DNA of 16,714 nucleotides from an uncultured Lachnospiraceae bacterium (lineage in GTDB: Bacteria > Bacillota > Clostridia > Lachnospirales > Lachnospiraceae), in assembly GCA_947174985.1 (NCBI GenBank), contig CAMWLB010000031.1, positions 1 to 16,714 of the forward strand, read 5' to 3'. Below, in pieces: positions 1-6,175 of this stretch. A program made the translations under genes and the position numbers. A model generated the notes under the pieces. It was given only the letters and a program-made list of their open reading frames with translations, did no database searches and was not told the origin of the DNA. Position 1 is the stretch's first letter. Each line of letters starts with the position of its first letter.

Positions 1-63
1 ATTTTCTAAAGAAAAGACCTTATCATAAATAAATTAATTTAAAATTTGCGGAGGTGAAAAAAC

Positions 64-309
64 ATGGCAGTAAAAATCAGATTGAGAAGAATGGGACAGA
101 AAAAGGCTCCTTTTTATAGAATCGTCGTTGCAGATTCCCGTTCTCCCAGAGATGGCAGATGTATCGAAGAAATCGGTACCTACGATCCCAGCACAGAGCC
201 GAGCACTTTCAAAATCAATGAAGAGCTGGCAAAGAAATGGCTGGCAAATGGCGCACAGCCTACAGAGGTTGTGGGCAAGCTGTTCAAGATTGCCGGCATT
301 GAAAAATAG
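64..309 (+). CDS. rpsP: 30S ribosomal protein S16
   Basis: This 81-residue protein is the full usual length of bacterial S16, a small-subunit protein that binds 16S rRNA early in 30S assembly. The N-terminus (MAVKIRLRRMGQKKAPFYRI) and the following VVADSRSPRDGR segment are the family hallmarks, and the GTYDP turn follows near residue 38. The start is fixed by a strong GGAGGTG site at 50-56, seven bases before the ATG. It is the first gene visible in the window, and khpA starts 32 bases after its stop. In many Firmicutes ffh precedes it, but that lies outside this window. No clear promoter is seen in bases 1-49, so transcription probably enters from upstream. Confidence 0.98.
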   Translation: MAVKIRLRRMGQKKAPFYRIVVADSRSPRDGRCIEEIGTYDPSTEPSTFKINEELAKKWLANGAQPTEVVGKLFKIAGIEK

Positions 310-341
310 TTTCCTGCTAACGATGTGCCTGGAGGTGGATT

Positions 342-569
342 ATGAAGGAATTGGTTGAAGTAATTGCAAAAGCACTTGTCGATAATCCCGATGAAGTGGT
401 GGTAACAGAAAAGACAGAAGGAAAAAATGTCACTGTAGAGCTTCATGTTGCTGCGTCCGATATGGGTAAGGTCATCGGTAAGCAGGGAAGGATTGCAAAG
501 GCAATCCGTTCTGTCGTAAAAGCGGCGTCATCCAAAGAGAATCTGCGGGTGGATGTGGAAATTATCTAG
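342..569 (+). CDS. khpA: KH-domain RNA-binding protein KhpA (YlqC family)
   Basis: This 75-residue single-KH protein is the usual size for the KhpA/YlqC family, which pairs with KhpB/Jag and binds RNA. The RNA-binding GxxG loop is visible as IGKQG at residues 45-49, followed by the helix RIAKAIRSVVKAA. The N-terminal helix (residues 1-14) and a short strand region precede it. A GGAGGTGG site at 331-338 sets the start. Its position directly after rpsP and before rimM is conserved in Firmicutes, which supports the call. A hairpin with a T run (631-660) lies between this gene and rimM, so rpsP-khpA may be transcribed at a higher level than the genes that follow. Confidence 0.95.
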   Translation: MKELVEVIAKALVDNPDEVVVTEKTEGKNVTVELHVAASDMGKVIGKQGRIAKAIRSVVKAASSKENLRVDVEII

Positions 570-630
570 GGAAATGCAAAGAAAATTGTTTCTTTAGAGC
601 AGGTACAAAACCGCGTATGCTGCACTTAGG

Positions 631-660
631 CAGGGGCGTTTTAGAAACGCCCCTGTTTTT
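631..660 (+). terminator. Intrinsic terminator-like hairpin between khpA and rimM
   Basis: A perfect 11-bp stem (631-641 with 645-655) closes a three-base TAG loop and is followed at once by five T residues (656-660). This has the form of a Rho-independent terminator. No convincing promoter lies in the 24 bases between the hairpin and the rimM start, so rimM-trmD would need read-through, or a promoter that I do not recognise in 570-630. Confidence 0.8.
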
Positions 661-684
661 ACACATAATGGAAAGGGAAAAAAT

Positions 685-1221
685 ATGGACGACGTATTGC
701 AGGTAGGAATTATTACCTCTACGCACGGTGTCAGGGGAGAGGTTAAGGTATTTCCCACAACGGACGATACAAAACGGTTTAAGCGCTTAAAGAAGGTGTT
801 TTTGGACACAGGAAAGGAGATGCTGTCCTTGCAGCTTGAGCATGTGAAGTTTTTTAAGAATATGGTCATACTCAAGTTTGAAGGGCTTGATAATGTCGAT
901 GACGTGGTAAAATACAGGCAGAAAAGTCTGTATGTGGAGCGAAAGGATGCAGTAAAGCTTCAAAAGGACGAGTATTTTATTGCGGATTTGATTGATATAG
1001 AGGTATTTACGGAAGATGGAACCCACCTCGGCAGGCTTACGGATGTCATTACGACGGGAGCTAACGATGTGTATGCTGTTAAGCTGGCAGAGAGCAGCCT
1101 TGCCGGTGAAAATGCGGGGAAAGAGATTTTGATTCCTGCTATCAGACAGTGCATTTTAGACGTAGATACGGAAGAGAAAAAAATGACGGTACATTTGCTG
1201 GAAGGATTGCTTGACATATGA
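685..1221 (+). CDS. rimM: 16S rRNA processing/ribosome maturation factor RimM
   Basis: This 178-residue protein matches the size and two-domain layout of RimM, which binds S19 and helps mature the 30S head. The N-terminal RimM domain (about 1-88) opens with VGIITSTHGVRGEVKVFP, the family signature. The C-terminal PRC-barrel-like domain (about 95-176) includes DEYFIADLIDIEV and GANDVYAV, and ends with LIPAI and the usual LLEGLLDI tail. A GGAAAGGG site lies at 670-677. The stop codon overlaps the trmD start in an ATGA arrangement at 1218-1221, which indicates translational coupling. The rimM-trmD order is one of the most conserved in bacteria. Confidence 0.97.
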   Translation: MDDVLQVGIITSTHGVRGEVKVFPTTDDTKRFKRLKKVFLDTGKEMLSLQLEHVKFFKNMVILKFEGLDNVDDVVKYRQKSLYVERKDAVKLQKDEYFIADLIDIEVFTEDGTHLGRLTDVITTGANDVYAVKLAESSLAGENAGKEILIPAIRQCILDVDTEEKKMTVHLLEGLLDI

Positions 1222-2618
1222 ATTTCCATGTATTGACGCTGTTTCCTGAGATGGTGGCGGCAGGTCTTTCGGAAAGCATCATCGGAAGGGCGGCAGCAAA
1301 GGGTATCATCGGTATCAATGCGGTCAATATCCGCGATTTTACCGATGATAAACACAAGAAAACAGACGATTATATTTACGGCGGCGGTGCGGGACTTTTG
1401 ATGCAGGCGCAGCCGGTTTATGCTGCACATAAAAGCGTACTTGAGAAGATTGGCGGGGGTAAAGTGCGTACCGTCTATCTGACGCCGCAGGGAAAGACAT
1501 TTCATCAGGGCATGGCGGAGGAATTTGCAAAGGAAGAGGATTTGATTTTCCTCTGCGGACATTATGAAGGCATTGATGAAAGGGTTTTGGAGCGGGTGGT
1601 CACGGATTATGTGTCCCTTGGTGATTTTGTACTGACGGGAGGAGAGCTTGCCGCCATGGTGATGATAGATGCCATCGCCAGACTGGTTCCCGATGTGCTT
1701 CACAATGACAGTTCAGTTGTGGAAGAAACTTTTTCCGGGTACTTGCTGGAATACCCACAGTACACCAGACCGGAGGTGTGGATGGGGGAACGCGTGCCGG
1801 ATGCACTTTTATCGGGGAACCATAAAAAAATACGGGAGTGGAGGCAGCAGAAGGCGGAGGAACGGACCCGTCTAAACAGACCGGATCTGTATGCCGCATA
1901 TGAGAAGCTTATACAGTGCCGCAGGGAACTTTTACGGGACAAGCTGCATCATATGGATATGGCGGAACTGATTTTCAGGGAAAAGGCGGAGCTTCTTTAT
2001 CATGACAGTGAGGGAACGCTTCTGCGGGACAGGATGAGTGGCTGCTTTATGTTCACTGCAAAGAGCCGTGAGGCAGGCGGGCGGATACTGGATGCATTTT
2101 TGCCTTCGGGAAAAGAAATGCCGGAGCTTTGGGCGGTGCATCAGGACTTTTTGGGAGAAGAAATGGCAAGACGGCTGAATATGACGGTTTTTCTGTGCGT
2201 CAGACAGGCGGTATATACCCGCAGGGAAGCCCCGCCGTTAAAGGCACAGGATATCAGGCAGCTTTCGGCAGAGCATGCAGAGGTCGTGAGGCATCATTAT
2301 GCGATGGAGGACGAAGATTATATCCGGGACAGGATTGCCCACGGCGCCATGTATGGCATTTTTGTGGAGAATGAGCTTGCGGGCTTTATCGGGGAACATG
2401 CCGAGGGCGGTATGGGGATGCTCACAGTACTACCTGCGTATCGAAGGCGGGGGCTGGCGGCAGCGTTAGAAAGCTTTCTGATTCACAAGACATTGCAGAA
2501 AGGGTATACACCTTTCTGTCAGGTGGAGGAAGAAAACGAGGCTTCTTTAAAACTACAGGAGAAGCTTGGACTGTATATAGCACGGGAAAAGGTGTGGTGG
2601 TACAAAAAGTCGTATTAA
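1218..2618 (+). CDS. trmD: tRNA (guanine-N1-)-methyltransferase TrmD fused to a C-terminal GNAT-like domain
   Basis: The ORF is 466 residues, about twice the usual TrmD length of roughly 240. Residues 1-240 are a complete SPOUT methyltransferase that makes m1G37 in tRNA. MNFHVLTLFPEM starts it, the knot and SAM-binding motifs appear as LTPQGKTF (88-95), CGHYEGIDERV (113-123) and SLGDFVLTGGE (133-143), and YTRP (182-185) and LLSGNHKKI (197-205) follow. From about residue 246 the chain continues without a stop into a GNAT-like region. This ends with the acyl-CoA-binding pattern LTVLPAYRRRGLAAALE (402-418) and a typical EEENEASLKLQEKLGL segment (436-452). No strong ribosome binding site precedes the internal Met246 (base 1953), so one fused product is likely. 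The acetyltransferase substrate is unknown. TrmD identity is secure, and the GNAT call is good at fold level only. Confidence 0.93.
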   Translation: MNFHVLTLFPEMVAAGLSESIIGRAAAKGIIGINAVNIRDFTDDKHKKTDDYIYGGGAGLLMQAQPVYAAHKSVLEKIGGGKVRTVYLTPQGKTFHQGMAEEFAKEEDLIFLCGHYEGIDERVLERVVTDYVSLGDFVLTGGELAAMVMIDAIARLVPDVLHNDSSVVEETFSGYLLEYPQYTRPEVWMGERVPDALLSGNHKKIREWRQQKAEERTRLNRPDLYAAYEKLIQCRRELLRDKLHHMDMAELIFREKAELLYHDSEGTLLRDRMSGCFMFTAKSREAGGRILDAFLPSGKEMPELWAVHQDFLGEEMARRLNMTVFLCVRQAVYTRREAPPLKAQDIRQLSAEHAEVVRHHYAMEDEDYIRDRIAHGAMYGIFVENELAGFIGEHAEGGMGMLTVLPAYRRRGLAAALESFLIHKTLQKGYTPFCQVEEENEASLKLQEKLGLYIAREKVWWYKKSY

Positions 2619-2628
2619 AGCCGAAAAA

Positions 2629-2664
2629 ATATTAGTTGCAAATAGAGCGCTAATATGGTAAAGT
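2629..2664 (+). promoter_or_regulatory. Predicted rplS promoter with flanking dyad
   Basis: A TTGCAA -35 box (2636-2641) stands 17 bases before a TAAAGT -10 box (2659-2664) that carries an extended TGG directly upstream (2656-2658). A perfect 7-bp inverted repeat, ATATTAG (2629-2635) and CTAATAT (2650-2656), brackets the -35 box and reaches the extended -10. It is a candidate operator. The promoter is supported by box quality and spacing only. Confidence 0.6.
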
Positions 2665-2670
2665 ATGAAT

Positions 2671-2731
2671 GTTGTGATAACGAGATGGTCCTCTGTTACG
2701 AATGTATTAAGAACATCCATTAGAAAAGGAG
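2671..2731 (+). promoter_or_regulatory. Possible structured 5' leader of rplS (L19 leader-like)
   Basis: The roughly 65-base untranslated stretch between the predicted promoter and rplS can fold a hairpin: TAAC/GTTA (2678-2681 with 2695-2698) stacked on GAG/CTC (2682-2684 with 2691-2693), with one bulged T. AAGGAG (2726-2731) is the rplS ribosome binding site. Firmicute rplS genes are known to carry a conserved leader used in autoregulation. Whether this one belongs to that family cannot be decided by eye. Confidence 0.35.
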
Positions 2732-2738
2732 CAAAAAG

Positions 2739-3086
2739 ATGAACGATATTATCAAGAGCATTGAAGCAGAACAGTTGAAGGAGAACGTAGACCAGTTCAA
2801 CGTTGGCGATACCGTAAAGGTATACGGCAAGATCAAGGAAGGCAACCGCGAAAGAATTCAGGTATTTGAAGGAATCGTCGTAAAGCGTCAGGGCGGAAGC
2901 AGCCGCGAAACCTTTACCGTAAGAAAGACTTCCAATGGCATCGGCGTAGAGAAAACCTGGCCGTTACATTCTCCCAATGTAGAGAAGATAGAGGTAGTAA
3001 GGAGAGGTAAGGTAAGACGGGCTAAACTGAACTACTTAAAGGGTCGTGTCGGCAAGAGAGCAAAGGTAAAAGAAGTTATCAGATAA
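2739..3086 (+). CDS. rplS: 50S ribosomal protein L19
   Basis: This 115-residue protein is full-length L19, which sits at the 30S-50S interface. Family features are the DTVKVYGKIKEGNRERIQVFEG core (residues 24-45), GGSSRETFTVRK, the GIGVEKTWPLHSP stretch (about 68-80) and the basic C-terminus (VRRGKVRRAKLNYLKGR). AAGGAG at 2726-2731 sets the start. Unlike the tightly packed rimM-trmD pair, this gene has its own predicted promoter and leader in a 120-base gap, and it is closed by a strong terminator at 3101-3143. It can therefore behave as a separate, highly expressed unit. Confidence 0.98.
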   Translation: MNDIIKSIEAEQLKENVDQFNVGDTVKVYGKIKEGNRERIQVFEGIVVKRQGGSSRETFTVRKTSNGIGVEKTWPLHSPNVEKIEVVRRGKVRRAKLNYLKGRVGKRAKVKEVIR

Positions 3087-3100
3087 TGTATGCATGTGTG

Positions 3101-3143
3101 AATCACACCTTTTTTGGAATTTCCGGAAAAGGTGTGATTTTTT
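3101..3143 (+). terminator. Rho-independent terminator after rplS
   Basis: A 13-bp stem, AATCACACCTTTT (3101-3113) with its complement (3127-3139), extends inward by two T-G wobbles and two G-C pairs to a five-base loop (3118-3122). A run of six T residues (3138-3143) follows. It starts 14 bases after the rplS stop and ends the ribosomal block. Confidence 0.9.
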
Positions 3144-3168
3144 ACTGGCGGATGCCGCTTTCAGGTAG

Positions 3169-3174
3169 TATAAT
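3169..3174 (+). promoter_or_regulatory. Predicted -10 box for the lepB-rbgA-rnhB operon
   Basis: A consensus TATAAT lies just after the rplS terminator and 39 bases before the first lepB start. The -35 region at the right distance (TGGCGG, 3146-3151) is poor, so the call rests mainly on the perfect -10 hexamer and its position between a terminator and a new gene set. Confidence 0.5.
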
Positions 3175-3213
3175 GAAAAAGAGTACGGTTTTTTTAGGAT
3201 AAAGGGAACGTGA

Positions 3214-3798
3214 ATGGGAAAGCGACAGAAAGGCTTAAGCTTTTACAAAAAAAAGAAAAAAATAAGCGCTGCGCTGGTAAAAGAAATACTGGTCTGGTGC
3301 TTCGGCATTTTTGCTGCCGTTTTTATAGCATTTGTGGTGGTGTATGCCGTTGGCATGTCCACTAGTATGATAGGTGTTTCCATGGAGCCGGAACTGTACA
3401 ATGGGCAGCGTGTGCTGATTAACCGTTATGCCTATCTCTTAGCCTCCCCCGAGGTGGGAGACGTGGTGGTGTTTCTGCCGAATGGCAACCCCAATTCCCA
3501 CTATTATATTAAACGTGTGGTAGCGGTGCCCGGTGACACCGTGCAGATTATAGGCGGCAGGTTATATGTCAACGGTGAACAGATTGTTGACGAGCGGTAC
3601 GACAAGATGGCGGAAGCCGGAATTGCGGAAAACCCGCTTGTGCTCGGCGTAGATGAGTATTTTGTACTTGGTGATAATCGAAACAATTCGGAGGACAGCC
3701 GCTCGGCAAATATCGGTCCCGTGCGGGGCAGGGATATTTTGGGACGTGCGTGGTTTCATATGGGAAGTGGTACAGCAGGCATGGGGTTTGTGGAATAA
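3214..3798 (+). CDS. lepB: Signal peptidase I (first copy)
   Basis: This 194-residue membrane serine protease of the S26A family cleaves signal peptides on the outer face of the cytoplasmic membrane. A very basic N-terminus (KKKKK at 12-16) is followed by one membrane helix (about 22-47), as expected for the short Gram-positive type. The catalytic serine is Ser56 in GVSMEP, and the general-base lysine is Lys100 in YYIKRVVAVPGD. The conserved GDNRNNSEDSR box is at 153-163. The C-terminal tail is glycine-rich and lacks the RIWPF-like ending of the second copy at 4808-5377. An AAAGGGAA site (3201-3208) precedes the start. The two copies probably split substrates, but nothing in the sequence says which. 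Confidence 0.95.
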   Translation: MGKRQKGLSFYKKKKKISAALVKEILVWCFGIFAAVFIAFVVVYAVGMSTSMIGVSMEPELYNGQRVLINRYAYLLASPEVGDVVVFLPNGNPNSHYYIKRVVAVPGDTVQIIGGRLYVNGEQIVDERYDKMAEAGIAENPLVLGVDEYFVLGDNRNNSEDSRSANIGPVRGRDILGRAWFHMGSGTAGMGFVE

Positions 3799-3862
3799 CC
3801 GCCGAGAGTGTGGGATGATGGCAGAGCGCGTGAAAAAAGAGAGGAACAGAGAAAAGACAGTC

Positions 3863-4753
3863 ATGGATACAAATACGGCAAATGCAAATCTCAACTGGTA
3901 TCCCGGTCATATGACAAAAGCAAAGCGTATGATGCAGGAGGAGATTAAGCTTGTAGATTTGGTGATAGAGCTGGTGGATGCAAGAGTTCCGCTTTCCAGC
4001 AGAAACCCTGACATAGATGAGCTGGGGAAAAATAAATCACGGATTGTGCTTTTAAACAAAGCGGACTTGGCGGACGAAGAGGGCAACCGCAGATGGACGG
4101 CATACTTTAAAGAGCAGGGCCTTCATGTGCTGGAGATGAATGCCAGAACGGGCGCCGGCGCAAAGGCAATACAGGGGCTGGTGCAGAGTGCGTGTAAGGA
4201 GAAAATCGAACGCGACCGGAAAAGAGGTATCTTAAACAGACCGGTACGCGCCATGGTAGTGGGGATTCCCAATGTCGGTAAGTCCACTTTTATCAATTCT
4301 TTTGCAGGAAGGGCTTGTGCCAAAACCGGAAATAAGCCGGGCGTGACGAAGGGAAAGCAGTGGATTCGGTTGAATAAATCGTTGGAGCTTCTGGACACCC
4401 CGGGGATTTTGTGGCCGAAGTTTTCGGAGCGTGAGGTTGGGCTTCAGCTGGCATATATCGGCTCCATGAATGATGAGATTATTGTGATACAGGAGCTTGC
4501 GCTGGACTTTATCCGTCATATTGCAAAAAGGTATTCGCAGGTGTTTACGGATAGATACGGCATCCTATATCCGGAGGCGCTTTCAGAGGAAAAAGCGGCG
4601 TTGTATATTTTAGAAGAGATTGCAAAAAGCAGGAAATGCTATATGAAGGGCGGGGAGGCGGACTATGAGAAGGCGGCTTCCCTGTTGATAGAGGATTTCA
4701 GAAGCGGAAGGCTGGGAAGGATTACCTTGGAATTTCCGCAGGATGTCGTTTAA
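3863..4753 (+). CDS. rbgA: Ribosome biogenesis GTPase RbgA (YlqF)
   Basis: With this start the product is 296 residues, close to the family norm. It is a circularly permuted GTPase needed for late 50S assembly. The motif order shows the permutation: NKAD (G4, 65-68) and NARTG (G5) come before GIPNVGKST (G1, 134-142) and DTPG (G3, 178-181). The N-terminal NWYPGHMTKAKRMM (11-24) is the YlqF signature, and a helical C-terminal domain follows (about 190-296). The start is uncertain. ATG at 3863 fits the family N-terminus but lacks a good ribosome binding site, while ATG at 3815 would add 16 basic residues behind a GAGAGTG stretch. Its place between lepB and rnhB matches the conserved Firmicute order. 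Confidence 0.95.
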   Translation: MDTNTANANLNWYPGHMTKAKRMMQEEIKLVDLVIELVDARVPLSSRNPDIDELGKNKSRIVLLNKADLADEEGNRRWTAYFKEQGLHVLEMNARTGAGAKAIQGLVQSACKEKIERDRKRGILNRPVRAMVVGIPNVGKSTFINSFAGRACAKTGNKPGVTKGKQWIRLNKSLELLDTPGILWPKFSEREVGLQLAYIGSMNDEIIVIQELALDFIRHIAKRYSQVFTDRYGILYPEALSEEKAALYILEEIAKSRKCYMKGGEADYEKAASLLIEDFRSGRLGRITLEFPQDVV

Positions 4754-4807
4754 AAGAGGCATAAGCATGCGGCAGGGGAATGCCGGATAGGAAAGGCAGG
4801 AGCATAC

Positions 4808-5377
4808 ATGAAAAAAAAGAAGTTTCTAAAGGAAATTCTGAGTACAAGCCTTTATCTTTTATTTGTACTGGCGGCAGTGTATATGGTGATTGTATTTGTC
4901 GGGCAGAGGACAGTGGTACGCGGATCGTCCATGGAGCCGACACTCAGTGGAACAGATGACAATGACCCGTCAAAGCAAGGAGACAACTTAATTGTAGATA
5001 AGCTGACATACCGTTTTCATGATCCCCAAAGGTTTGATATTATTGTGTTTCCCTACAGGTACACCGGTGAATTTTTTATCAAGCGGATTATCGGTCTGCC
5101 GGGGGAGACGGTACAAATCGATGAAAACGGCTATATTTACATAAATGGCGAAGTACTGCAGGAGGGCTATGGCAAGGAGGTAATTGCCGACCCGGGCAGG
5201 GCGTTGGAGCCGGTGCAGCTTGGCGAGGACGAGTACTTTGTCATGGGTGATAACCGCAACAACAGCAAAGACAGCCGAGACCCCAGCGTGGGGAATATTC
5301 GCAGAAGTGAGATTGTTGGCAGGGCGTGGATTCGAATATGGCCGTTCAGCCGTTTTGGGGTATTACAGCATCAATAA
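4808..5377 (+). CDS. lepB: Signal peptidase I (second copy)
   Basis: This 189-residue S26A signal peptidase has a lysine-rich N-terminus, one membrane helix (about 11-33), catalytic Ser41 in GSSMEPT and catalytic Lys92 in FFIKRIIGLPGE. The GDNRNNSKDSR box is at 147-157, and it ends with the usual RIWPF segment (176-180). AGGAG at 4798-4802 sets the start. It is a paralogue of the 3214-3798 gene: it shares the active-site boxes but differs clearly in the middle domain and at the C-terminus, so this is not a recent duplication. Its stop codon overlaps the AAGGAG that serves rnhB, so the two genes are probably co-translated. Confidence 0.96.
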   Translation: MKKKKFLKEILSTSLYLLFVLAAVYMVIVFVGQRTVVRGSSMEPTLSGTDDNDPSKQGDNLIVDKLTYRFHDPQRFDIIVFPYRYTGEFFIKRIIGLPGETVQIDENGYIYINGEVLQEGYGKEVIADPGRALEPVQLGEDEYFVMGDNRNNSKDSRDPSVGNIRRSEIVGRAWIRIWPFSRFGVLQHQ

Positions 5378-5381
5378 GGAG
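5376..5381 (+). promoter_or_regulatory. Ribosome binding site that decides the rnhB start
   Basis: AAGGAG overlaps the last two bases of the lepB stop and stands 12 bases before ATG 5394. This selects 5394 over in-frame starts further upstream, which would run far into lepB. Confidence 0.75.
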
Positions 5382-5393
5382 CAAAACAGAAAC

Positions 5394-6158
5394 ATGGAAA
5401 AGAAAATTTCCGAAATAAAGATACTTTTTCAGGCAGCCGCTGTGGATGAGCTGCCTGAACTTATAGAGGCGTATAAGGTGGATGCGAGAAGTGGCGTGCA
5501 GAGCCTGATTGCCGGTGCAAAAAAGAGACAGAAGGCTGTTGCGGATGAAAAAAAACGCTTAGAGGGCATGAAGCGCTATGAATACCAGTATGCGCAGGCT
5601 GGGATCATCTGCGGCATCGATGAGGCGGGCAGGGGACCTCTGGCGGGACCGGTGGTGGCAGGAGCCGTGGTACTGCCTAAAGATTGTGATATTTTATATC
5701 TAAACGATTCGAAACAGTTATCCGAAAAAAAGAGAGAGGAACTGTATGAGATTATCATGGAAAAGGCATTGGCGGTGGGCGTCGGCTGTGCGTCTCCGGA
5801 GCGGATTGACGAAATCAATATTCTGCAGGCGACCTATGAAGCCATGCGCGAGGCGGTGGGCAAGCTCTCGGTAAAACCGGATATTCTTTTAAATGATGCG
5901 GTGACGATTCCAGATGTGGATATCAGGCAGGTGCCGATTATCAAAGGCGATGCCAAGAGCGTGTCGATAGCGGCGGCAAGCATTATTGCCAAGGTCACCA
6001 GAGACAGACTGATGCGGCAGTACGACAGCCTGTTTCCGAAATACGGCTTTGCGCAGAACAAGGGATATGGCGCTGCTTCGCATATTGATGCACTGAAGAA
6101 ATACGGTCCCACACCAATTCACCGCAAAAGCTTTATCGGAAATTTTGTAGAGTTGTGA
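5394..6158 (+). CDS. rnhB: Ribonuclease HII
   Basis: The product is 254 residues. RNase HII cleaves the RNA strand of RNA-DNA hybrids and removes single misincorporated ribonucleotides. The acidic active site is visible: Asp76 and Glu77 in GIDEAGRGPLAGP, Asp168 in LLNDAV and Asp186 in KGDAKS. The SIAAASIIAKVTRDR helix (191-205) and the GYG...H.....YGPTPIHRKSF region (225-247) are also typical. The N-terminal 65-residue helical extension occurs in other Firmicute RnhB proteins of similar length. The open frame extends upstream to 5184, but that part overlaps lepB and has no family similarity. The FliK-like gene follows after 17 bases. Confidence 0.97.
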   Translation: MEKKISEIKILFQAAAVDELPELIEAYKVDARSGVQSLIAGAKKRQKAVADEKKRLEGMKRYEYQYAQAGIICGIDEAGRGPLAGPVVAGAVVLPKDCDILYLNDSKQLSEKKREELYEIIMEKALAVGVGCASPERIDEINILQATYEAMREAVGKLSVKPDILLNDAVTIPDVDIRQVPIIKGDAKSVSIAAASIIAKVTRDRLMRQYDSLFPKYGFAQNKGYGAASHIDALKKYGPTPIHRKSFIGNFVEL

Positions 6159-6175
6159 TAAGAGGAGGGAAGTGA

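Noticed and set aside
960..1703. Minus-strand 247-residue open frame across rimM and trmD
   Set aside because: It lies opposite two well-identified conserved genes, its translation looks like random antisense (rich in His, Ser and Cys), and no ribosome binding site or family motif is seen.
3653..3862. N-terminal extension of RbgA to the first in-frame ATG
   Set aside because: It would overlap lepB by nearly 150 bases and place 70 unrelated residues before the family N-terminus. Only the start at 3815 remains a real alternative.
4770..4786. Small inverted repeat CGGCA/TGCCG between rbgA and the second lepB
   Set aside because: The stem has only five pairs and no T run follows, which is within chance for this composition.
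5184..5393. N-terminal extension of RNase HII
   Set aside because: It lies within lepB in another frame. AAGGAG and family length favour ATG 5394.
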